From the NCBI GenBank assembly GCA_938030915.1, contig CALHIO010000167.1, positions 1 through 6,363 on the forward strand: a stretch of 6,363 nt of DNA, written 5' to 3'. The notes beneath the pieces were generated by a model, which ran no database searches, was not told where the DNA came from, and saw only the letters and a list, made by a program, of their open reading frames with translations. Below, piece after piece: positions 1 to 5,445 of this stretch (position 1 is the first letter of the stretch; every line of letters begins with the position of its first letter). Position numbers and translations under genes: made by a program. Origin of the DNA: an uncultured Gemmatimonadota bacterium (GTDB lineage Bacteria > Gemmatimonadota > Gemmatimonadetes > Longimicrobiales > Gaopeijiaceae).

Positions 1-1
1 C

Positions 2-730
2 GGGTCGTCCCGTTCGTGGGGCGACCCGGTCGTGCATCGCCTCATGGCGGAGGGTCTCGAGCTGCTTCCGCTCGATCTGCCGGGCCATGGAGTGCGCGGG
101 GACATCCCGCCCGCGGAGGTAAACCTGCATGACACGCTGGCCGCCATCGATGCGGAAACGGAGCATCTCGATCGGTTCGACCTCGTCGGCTACTCGATGG
201 GCGGGCGGATTGCGTTGCACGTGGCGCTCTCCCGACCCGGGCGCGTGCGTCGCCTCGTCCTGGAGTCGGCTTCTCCGGGCCTCGACACGGAGGAGGAGCG
301 CGCGGAGCGAAGGGCTGCGGACGAACGACTCGCCGACCGGATCGAGGAGGAAGGCGTAGCGGCATTCGTGGAGTACTGGACGGCCCTGCCGCTCTTCGAA
401 TCACAACGGACACTTCCCGCCGAGACGAACAAGCGTATCGAACGCCTGCGTATGGAGAACCGTGCGGCTGGCCTCGCTTCGGCTCTGCGGGGACTCGGGA
501 CGGGGGCTCTTCCCGGACTCTGGGGCCGGCTCGACCACGTGGAGTGCCCGGTGCTGCTGATCGTAGGGGCTCTCGACGTGAAGTTCGTGCGGATCGCGCG
601 GGAGATGGCCCCGCTGTTCAGGGACGTACGACGGGTGGAGGTCGACAGCGTGGGGCATACGGTTCACCTCGAGGCACCTCAGGCATGGCTGGATGTCGTA
701 TGCCCGTTCCTTCATTCGGCGGGTCCGTGA
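2..730 (+). CDS. menH: MenH-type alpha/beta hydrolase (SHCHC synthase), 5' end cut by window
   Basis: Probable 2-succinyl-6-hydroxy-2,4-cyclohexadiene-1-carboxylate synthase, the cytoplasmic menaquinone-pathway enzyme that removes pyruvate from SEPHCHC. The frame is open from base 2, so the gene begins outside the window; the GTG at 32 is an internal Val codon, because the residues before it (GSSRSW) match the start of the family fold. Seen: the nucleophile elbow GYSMGGR (Ser codon at 194), LPLDLPGHG before it, an EYWTALPLF segment, SALRGLGTGALPGLW, then acid Asp (codon 575, in GALDVKF) and His (codon 656, in GHTVHLE). The Ser-Asp and Asp-His spacings of 127 and 27 residues are close to those of E. 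coli MenH. About 20 N-terminal residues, including the HG oxyanion strand, seem to be missing. The ESASPGL...EER run and the 'KF' after the acid favour MenH over a generic esterase. It is followed after 3 bases by an exporter gene, probably in the same operon. Confidence 0.85.
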   Translation, partial: GSSRSWGDPVVHRLMAEGLELLPLDLPGHGVRGDIPPAEVNLHDTLAAIDAETEHLDRFDLVGYSMGGRIALHVALSRPGRVRRLVLESASPGLDTEEERAERRAADERLADRIEEEGVAAFVEYWTALPLFESQRTLPAETNKRIERLRMENRAAGLASALRGLGTGALPGLWGRLDHVECPVLLIVGALDVKFVRIAREMAPLFRDVRRVEVDSVGHTVHLEAPQAWLDVVCPFLHSAGP

Positions 731-733
731 CGC

Positions 734-2491
734 GTGACTCCCTCACCGCCTCCCCTCGCAGAGAGCACGCCCGTGGCCGAGGGCGATCGGATGGTCACCT
801 ATCTCGCGATCCTCATGGCCCTGTTCCTTGCGGCGTTGGATCAGACCATCGTGTCGACTGCGCTGCCCCGCATGGTCGAGGACCTTCAGGGCATCGACCG
901 GTATGCGTGGGTCGCCACGGCATACCTGCTCGCATCGACCGCGCTCGCGCTGGTGTACGGCAAGCTCGCGGATACCTACCCCCGCAAGCATGTGACGCTC
1001 GGCGCAGTGGGGCTCTTCCTCGGTGGTTCCGTCCTGTGCGGGCTCGCCGGGGAGTTCGGGACGTTGCCGCTCCTCGGCGATGGAATGACTCAGCTGGTGA
1101 TCTTCCGCGGAATTCAGGGTGCCGGAGGCGGTGGCCTCTTCGCGATGACGTTCATCGTGATCGCGGATCTCTTCACCCCCGCGGAACGCGGCCGTTATCA
1201 GGGGCTGGTGGGGGCGGTATTCGGGATCGCCTCCGTGCTGGGCCCGTTGATCGGCGGTCTGCTCACCGATCACGCGGGTGGTCTGATCCCGGGGGTCGAA
1301 GGCTGGCGATGGGTCTTCTACGTGAACGTGCCGGTCGGCACCGTAGCCGTATGGTTCATCGTACGACGCATGCCCCGACTCGAACCGCAGGGTGACCGCA
1401 CGCCGCCGGATCTTCTCTCTGGCGCTCTGCTTCTCGGAGGCCTGATCCCGGTCGTCCTCGCGCTTCAGATCGACAAGCGTCGCTACCCCTGGCTCCCGGG
1501 CCTCGGAGGTGATGTGGTCGGTCTGGCCGCGTGGACTACGCTTGCCCTGACCCTGTCAGGTCTGGTGGCGCTCACGCTCTTCGTCCTGCGCAGTCGATCG
1601 TCGCGCAGTCCGATTCTCGATTTTCGTCTGTTCGAGAACGACGTCTTCAGGACGGCGAACTTCGCCACGTTCTTCTTCGGCGCATCGTTCATGTCGGTGA
1701 CGATCTTCCTGCCGCTCTACCTGGTGAATGTGACCGGCGTCAGCGCGACCCGCGCGGGAGCGGCATTGATTCCGTTCTCGATGGGTATCGTCTTCGCGGC
1801 GACATATGCAGGTCAGGCCGCAGTGAGGATCGGATACCGGAAGCAGATCGTGGTCGGTGGACTGCTCTTCGTCGTTGCGTCCGTTCTCCTGGCGAGCATG
1901 GGTGTTGACGAACCATACCCGCGAGTCGTCGCATACATGGTGCTCGCCGGCTTCGGCATCGGGCCGTCTCTTCCCTTGTTCACGCTCGCGATCCAGAACG
2001 CCGTCGATGTCCGCTTCATCGGCCAGGCGACGAGTGCGTCCCAGTTTTTCCGGCAGACGGGAGCCACCGTGGGTGCCGCCCTTATGGGTACCGTACTCGG
2101 AACGACACTGGGCATCGCGTTCGCCGCGCTCGAACTCCCGGTCGAGATCACGGAGGGAGAGCAGGTCGTGTCGGCGGAGGCGTTCGTATCGACCGGGGGT
2201 GCAGGGCTTCCCGACCGAATCCGAGAAGCCTTCGAGGCCTCTGCGGCGTCAGCCGCCACCGAAGCGGAAGCGGCGCAGATTCGTGCCCAGGGGGAGCAGG
2301 TCGCGTCGGAGACCGGTGCGGCAGTCCGCAACGCATTCGCGGAGGCGACGAGCCGGATCTACTGGCTGACCGCCGTTCTTCTCGTCGTCGCGACGACGTT
2401 GTCCTTGCGCATACCCGAGCTTCCTCTGCGGACCACGCACGATCGGGCGTCCGGCCCGGAGCGACCGCCGACCGCCGCGAACGCGGAGTGA
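734..2491 (+). CDS. MFS multidrug exporter, DHA2 (EmrB/QacA-like, 14 TM) family
   Basis: Inner-membrane proton-driven drug or metabolite exporter of 585 residues, the usual size for 14-helix DHA2 transporters. Seen: LDQTIVSTALP in helix 1 (residues 35-45), motif A GKLADTYPRKH (76-86) between helices 2 and 3, RGIQGAGGGG (125-134) with the helix-4 Arg, motif C GPLIGG in helix 5 (170-175), and the family-typical GWRWVFYVNVPVG (190-202). Hydrophobic segments continue to the end. A hydrophilic Ala/Glu-rich stretch of about 75 residues (roughly 467-542), likely helical, separates the last two membrane helices; such a loop is common in this family. The GTG start at 734 lies 3 bases after the menH stop and has no clear ribosome binding site. 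An ATG at 791 has GAGGG seven bases upstream and is the main alternative, giving a protein 19 residues shorter. The substrate cannot be told from sequence. Confidence 0.92.
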   Translation: MTPSPPPLAESTPVAEGDRMVTYLAILMALFLAALDQTIVSTALPRMVEDLQGIDRYAWVATAYLLASTALALVYGKLADTYPRKHVTLGAVGLFLGGSVLCGLAGEFGTLPLLGDGMTQLVIFRGIQGAGGGGLFAMTFIVIADLFTPAERGRYQGLVGAVFGIASVLGPLIGGLLTDHAGGLIPGVEGWRWVFYVNVPVGTVAVWFIVRRMPRLEPQGDRTPPDLLSGALLLGGLIPVVLALQIDKRRYPWLPGLGGDVVGLAAWTTLALTLSGLVALTLFVLRSRSSRSPILDFRLFENDVFRTANFATFFFGASFMSVTIFLPLYLVNVTGVSATRAGAALIPFSMGIVFAATYAGQAAVRIGYRKQIVVGGLLFVVASVLLASMGVDEPYPRVVAYMVLAGFGIGPSLPLFTLAIQNAVDVRFIGQATSASQFFRQTGATVGAALMGTVLGTTLGIAFAALELPVEITEGEQVVSAEAFVSTGGAGLPDRIREAFEASAASAATEAEAAQIRAQGEQVASETGAAVRNAFAEATSRIYWLTAVLLVVATTLSLRIPELPLRTTHDRASGPERPPTAANAE

Positions 2492-2601
2492 ACCCGACCG
2501 GCAGGAGCGTTCACATGATCGGCTCGTCGCCGTGGAAAAAATTATCTGGCCGAATTCTTGCCCCTCGTACAGCTTGAGTCAGTCCGATTCGGGGGACACG
2601 C

Positions 2602-2609
2602 GGGAGGAG
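2602..2609 (+). promoter_or_regulatory. Ribosome binding site of the GspG-like gene
   Basis: GGGAGGAG ends 8 bases before the ATG at 2618. It decides the start in favour of this ATG over a TTG at 2558 in the same frame, which has no such site and would add 20 residues ahead of the hydrophobic anchor. Confidence 0.7.
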
Positions 2610-2617
2610 TTCGAGAG

Positions 2618-2992
2618 ATGGTGAAGAAACTGATCATGCTGCTGTTCGTGCTGCTGGCCGTCGGCATGGCGGTGCCCAGCATGCGGGCGCAGATCGAGGC
2701 GAAAGCGATCCAGCCGGTGATGGACGAGATCGGCAACCGCATCGTTCCCGGTCGCCTCGAGGCGATGGCGGATCAACTCGACGTTCGTCTTGGGAGGGCC
2801 GAGGGACTCCCCGGCAGCTTCGAGGGCTGGCTGCGCCGCGACTATTCGAGCTCCGAGTTCGACCCCTGGGGCAACATCTACTACCTGCAGACGAGCCGCA
2901 GAGGGTACACGGTCGGATCGATGGGACCCGACGGTGTGCAGGGAACCGAGGACGATACGACGGTCAGCCGCGAATATCCCAGCGGTCGCTAA
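2618..2992 (+). CDS. Small membrane-anchored or secreted protein with GspG (T2SSG)-like C-terminal domain
   Basis: A 124-residue protein. Residues 1-24 are Met-Val-Lys-Lys followed by a hydrophobic stretch, a signal peptide or single membrane anchor ending in SMRAQ. The middle (25-80) is helical and polar. The C-terminal part carries FDPWGNIYYL (81-90) and SMGPDGVQGTEDD (101-113), the pattern of the calcium-binding C-terminal domain of type II secretion major pseudopilins (GspG/PulG, T2SSG family). It lacks the prepilin peptidase site (a Gly before Phe-Thr-Leu-x-Glu), so it should not be processed and assembled like GspG. No other secretion genes are in the window. It has its own upstream region of about 125 bases after the exporter gene, and its TAA stop overlaps the TAG stop of the minus-strand gene downstream. 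The fold assignment is fairly safe; the role is unknown. Confidence 0.8.
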   Translation: MVKKLIMLLFVLLAVGMAVPSMRAQIEAKAIQPVMDEIGNRIVPGRLEAMADQLDVRLGRAEGLPGSFEGWLRRDYSSSEFDPWGNIYYLQTSRRGYTVGSMGPDGVQGTEDDTTVSREYPSGR

Positions 2993-3636
2993 AACCCCAG
3001 CGGAGTCACGGCCAGCTTCGAAATATGCAGGTTCAGACCATGGTTGACCCTGAACCCGAACGTGCCGTCCACCGGCGCCTCACTCCGCGACAGTTCTTCG
3101 ACACGGTCGCCGTTCACGTAGAACCTCACGCGGTCTCCCTCGGCCTCGATCACCAGGACGTTCTTCACTGAGGCGTCCTGTCCACGATCCGAGTAGGAGA
3201 GAATCGAATTGTGGCCGGTCCACGGCCGAACGGTCGGGGCGTCCGGGCCTTCACGCCGTTTGATGATGTACTGCCCGCCATTCCGTAACAGGAAGTACGT
3301 GTACTCCTGATCGGCCCCCTGGAGGTCGCTGCCGCCGACGAAGATCCCGAATGCCTCGCGCCGCTGACCCGGGTCGAAGAGGAAGACCTCCATCTCGGCC
3401 CGGAAGTCTCCGGAGACGGTGTTGTCGGGATGATAGAAGATTCCGGCGGGTCCAGTCGTAACATGCCAGCCGGGAGGCATCCCCACGAACATCTCCAGGT
3501 CCGACTCGGACGCTCCGGGGTTGTCGAAGCGGGTCATCCAGCCCTCGGGCCGCTCCAGATCCTGAGCAGCGACGAGCTGGGTACTCACGACGAGAGCGAA
3601 GAGAGTCGAAGCGGTCGGGAGTGTGCGTCGGAGCAT
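2989..3636 (-). CDS. Secreted LamG/DUF1080-like (concanavalin A-like fold) protein
   Basis: A 215-residue exported protein. Residues 1-24 form a signal peptide (two Arg, a hydrophobic core, VAA before Gln25); no lipobox Cys is present. The mature part is one beta-rich domain with the strand pattern of LamG/DUF1080 jelly rolls: GDFRAEMEVFLF, AFGIFVGGSDL, EYTYFLLRNGGQYIIKRR, then NVLVIEAEGDRVRFYVNGD and GTFGFRVNHGLNLHISKLAV at the C-terminus. Such domains bind or cleave carbohydrates in some families, but no catalytic residues can be named here, so no enzyme activity is assigned. The ATG at 3636 is supported by AGGA seven bases upstream on the minus strand and by the signal peptide starting directly. 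It is transcribed divergently from the 3753 gene and converges on the GspG-like gene with a 4-base stop overlap. Clearly a real gene; function uncertain. Confidence 0.85.
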   Translation of the reverse strand: MLRRTLPTASTLFALVVSTQLVAAQDLERPEGWMTRFDNPGASESDLEMFVGMPPGWHVTTGPAGIFYHPDNTVSGDFRAEMEVFLFDPGQRREAFGIFVGGSDLQGADQEYTYFLLRNGGQYIIKRREGPDAPTVRPWTGHNSILSYSDRGQDASVKNVLVIEAEGDRVRFYVNGDRVEELSRSEAPVDGTFGFRVNHGLNLHISKLAVTPLGF

Positions 3637-3671
3637 CGAGATGTCCTGGCGGGGAGGAGGGTGGAGCCGCG

Positions 3672-3700
3672 AAGCTCGGAATCCGTGCGCGCAGTGTCAA
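3672..3700 (-). promoter_or_regulatory. Possible promoter of the secreted LamG/DUF1080-like gene
   Basis: Read on the minus strand, a perfect TTGACA (3700 down to 3695) is followed after 17 bases by GAGCTT, which is a poor -10 box. It lies about 35 bases before the ATG at 3636, in the only non-coding stretch between the two divergent genes. The -35 match is seen; activity is inferred, and in a high-GC genome a chance match is possible. Confidence 0.3.
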
Positions 3701-3742
3701 TTCGGTCCGCTTGCCTCGCGACGAAGGTCGACACTGATTGAC
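3693..3742. repeat. Interrupted inverted repeat in the divergent intergenic region
   Basis: AGTGTC (3693-3698) is mirrored by GACACT (3730-3735), and the overlapping GTCAAT (3696-3701) by ATTGAC (3737-3742). The arms lie between the divergent starts at 3636 and 3753, and the left arm overlaps the TTGACA noted on the minus strand. It could be an operator pair for a shared regulator. The arms are short, so chance is a serious alternative. Confidence 0.25.
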
Positions 3743-3752
3743 GAGGGGATTG

Positions 3753-4565
3753 ATGACGATGGAGCTGACTGTGACCGGATCGAACGACGAGACAACCCCG
3801 AGACTGGGATCGCAGCTACCCGTCCGCCACTTCGGCGACGACGAGGTGACCCGGATCCTGCACACGGCGGCCGAACTGCAGGAGCGATCTGCGGACCATG
3901 GCAGTCAGGCCACAGGCGGGCTGACACTGGAGGAGCTTCGGCAGGTCGCGGTGGAGGCCGGGATCGATCCACGGTTCGTCGACCAGGCTGCCACGCAGGA
4001 GGCAGCCCCGCTCCATGGTCAGGGTGAACGCTGGGCCGGCGCGCCGTACAAATGGGAGGTCCAGGCATCGGTCCCCGGAGAGATCCAGGACGCAGACCGG
4101 GAGCGGATCCTGTACGCCATTCGCTCGGTGATGGGCCAAAAGGGTGAGCTGGACTACGTCTTCGGGCGCATGGAGTGGTCGTACAACGACGGTGTCGGCC
4201 CGATCATCATCGGTCTGTCGAGCCGGGACGGTCGCACGGAGGCGACGGTGCACGCTGCGCGGCTCCAGGAAGCGCAGTTCCTCCACGGACTCGGGGTACC
4301 GTTCACCAGCATCTTCGGGGGCGCCATCCTCGCCAAGGTGCTCGGACTCTCAGGACTCGTTGTGCTGCCCCTGATGGGGACCCTCTCGCTCGTCTCGTTC
4401 GGGGTGATCCGTATGGGGTGGAAGGCCAGGGCCCGCTGGTGGGAGCGAAAGGTGCGCGACGTTCTCGATCGGATCATGACCATTGTGAGAGAGGTCGCGG
4501 TCGTGCCCCCCTCGGAGGAGGATCCGAGTCGGTTGGGTCCGGGCTCATCCGCCGATCGCGCGTGA
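3753..4565 (+). CDS. Membrane protein of unknown function with N-terminal helical motif
   Basis: A 270-residue protein I cannot assign to a characterised family. Seen: a short acidic leader; a conserved-looking helical module at 26-80 (HFGDDEVTRIL, AAELQE, then GLTLEELRQVAVEAGIDP and VDQAA); a soluble alpha/beta segment at about 98-172; a hydrophobic stretch at 183-220 long enough for a two-helix hairpin; and a basic, Trp-rich helix after it (KARARWWERKVRDVLDR), with a polar tail. The 26-80 module recurs at the start of assorted membrane proteins and kinases in Gemmatimonadota-like genomes, from memory. The ATG at 3753 follows GAGGGG (3743-3748) at 4 bases; the ATG at 3759 has better 10-base spacing and is nearly equivalent, while a TTG at 3738 is less likely. 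The stop overlaps the GTG start of the ATPase gene, so the two are probably translated together. Confidence 0.85.
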   Translation: MTMELTVTGSNDETTPRLGSQLPVRHFGDDEVTRILHTAAELQERSADHGSQATGGLTLEELRQVAVEAGIDPRFVDQAATQEAAPLHGQGERWAGAPYKWEVQASVPGEIQDADRERILYAIRSVMGQKGELDYVFGRMEWSYNDGVGPIIIGLSSRDGRTEATVHAARLQEAQFLHGLGVPFTSIFGGAILAKVLGLSGLVVLPLMGTLSLVSFGVIRMGWKARARWWERKVRDVLDRIMTIVREVAVVPPSEEDPSRLGPGSSADRA

Positions 4566-5440
4566 CCACCACATCGACGGGGCCTCAGCTGAAGATGGCG
4601 GGCGGCGACGGGGCGACCGGGCGTGCGCAATTGACACGGCTCTCGTACGCGGCCGGGTCGGGGACGGAAGACGGTTTTCCGTTTTCGGTTCCGGCGGTTG
4701 CATCGCTGGAGGTGCTGGAGCTGGATGCACCCGTGACCGTGTTCGTGGGCGAGAACGGATCCGGCAAGTCGACGCTGATGGAGGCCCTCGCGATCACGTG
4801 CGAACTACCGGCTGTCGGGTCGGCCAGACCGCAGGTGGATCCGACGCTCGAGGCGCAGCGCCGATTGGCGCGAAGGCTCCGACTCACCTGGCGTGTACGG
4901 ACGCGTCGAGGATTCTTCCTTCGCGCGGAGGATTTCTTCGGGTTCCAGAAGAGCCTCGCAGCCCAGCGGGCAGAGCTCCAGGCGGAGCTCGAGCGCGTCG
5001 ATGTCGAGCTGGCGCATTCCTCCGAATACGCTCGCCGTCTCGCCAGGGGGCCGCACCACGCCTCGATCGGTGCGCTCGAGCATCGATACGGTCGCGACCC
5101 TGACGCCCGGTCTCATGGAGAGGCGTTCCTCAACCTGTTTCAGGAGAGGCTGGTGCCTCAGGGGCTGTTCTTGCTCGACGAGCCCGAGGCTGCATTGTCT
5201 CCTCAGAGCCAGCTCGGATTCGTCGCCATGATCCGGGACGCTCTGGGGCGAGGAGGACAATTCGTCATGGCGACGCACTCCCCAATCCTGATGGCGATTC
5301 CCGGAGCTCGGATCTACTCGTTTGACAATGGAGTGGTCCGGCCGGTGGCGTACGACGACCTTTCCTCGGTCACGCTCATGCGGGAGTTCCTTCAGGCGCC
5401 CGAGCGGTATCTGCGCATGATCTGGGAGGAGGAAGGTTGA
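4562..5440 (+). CDS. AAA/ABC-type ATPase, COG3910-like
   Basis: A 292-residue cytoplasmic ATPase. Seen: Walker A GENGSGKST (63-71) after a beta strand; an ABC-signature-like SHGEAFL (184-190); Walker B LFLLDEPEAALSP with Asp206 and the catalytic Glu207; and the switch His239 in ATHSPILMA. A charged helical insert of about 40 residues (roughly 128-165, RAELQAELERVDVELAH) sits between Walker A and the signature, short for an SMC-like coiled coil. This layout matches the small predicted ATPases of COG3910, related to the OLD/RecF-like ABC ATPases, whose biological role is unclear. No transporter permease or nuclease domain is present. The GTG at 4562 overlaps the preceding TGA in a GTGA junction, typical of coupled translation; the ATG at 4595 (281 residues) is an alternative. 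The frame is open upstream to 4175, but that part overlaps the previous gene and has no family similarity. The rdhA-like gene follows after 5 bases. Confidence 0.88.
   Translation: MTTTSTGPQLKMAGGDGATGRAQLTRLSYAAGSGTEDGFPFSVPAVASLEVLELDAPVTVFVGENGSGKSTLMEALAITCELPAVGSARPQVDPTLEAQRRLARRLRLTWRVRTRRGFFLRAEDFFGFQKSLAAQRAELQAELERVDVELAHSSEYARRLARGPHHASIGALEHRYGRDPDARSHGEAFLNLFQERLVPQGLFLLDEPEAALSPQSQLGFVAMIRDALGRGGQFVMATHSPILMAIPGARIYSFDNGVVRPVAYDDLSSVTLMREFLQAPERYLRMIWEEEG
5424..5436 (+). promoter_or_regulatory. Strong purine-rich ribosome binding site for the rdhA-like gene
   Basis: The run GGGAGGAGGAAGG lies inside the last codons of the ATPase gene (Trp-Glu-Glu-Glu-Gly) and ends 9 bases before the ATG at 5446. 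It is the strongest such site in the window and favours ATG 5446 over the in-frame TTG at 5437, which overlaps the ATPase stop codon. Confidence 0.65.
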
Positions 5441-5445
5441 CGCGC

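Noticed and set aside
544..1395. Long + strand reading frame overlapping the ends of the menH and exporter genes
   Set aside because: Arg/Gly/Pro-rich composition with no recognisable motif; it is an out-of-frame shadow of two genes whose own frames carry clear family motifs.
1813..2331. 172-codon minus-strand reading frame inside the exporter gene
   Set aside because: Low-complexity Ala/Ser/Thr-rich product, no domain, no ribosome binding site; typical antisense open frame in high-GC DNA.
2488..2514. GTGAAC...GTTCAC inverted repeat after the exporter gene as a terminator
   Set aside because: Only six paired bases with a 15-base loop and no T-run after it; not convincing as an intrinsic terminator.
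2510..2547. TTCACA and TTATCT as a promoter for the GspG-like gene
   Set aside because: The spacing is 26 bases, too long for a standard sigma-70 promoter; the AT-rich patch at 2535-2547 is notable in this GC-rich DNA but no proper box pair was found.
3251..3865. 204-codon minus-strand frame across the secreted-protein gene and the divergent gap
   Set aside because: It conflicts with the signal-peptide gene in another frame on the same strand, and its sequence is Arg/Ser/Pro-rich without motifs.
4175..4561. Upstream extension of the ATPase gene to a GTG at 4175
   Set aside because: It would overlap almost half of the preceding membrane-protein gene; the extra residues look like out-of-frame translation, and the GTGA junction at 4562 gives a better start.
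4805..5278. 157-codon minus-strand frame opposite the ATPase
   Set aside because: Antisense shadow of the Walker-motif region; no independent evidence of coding.
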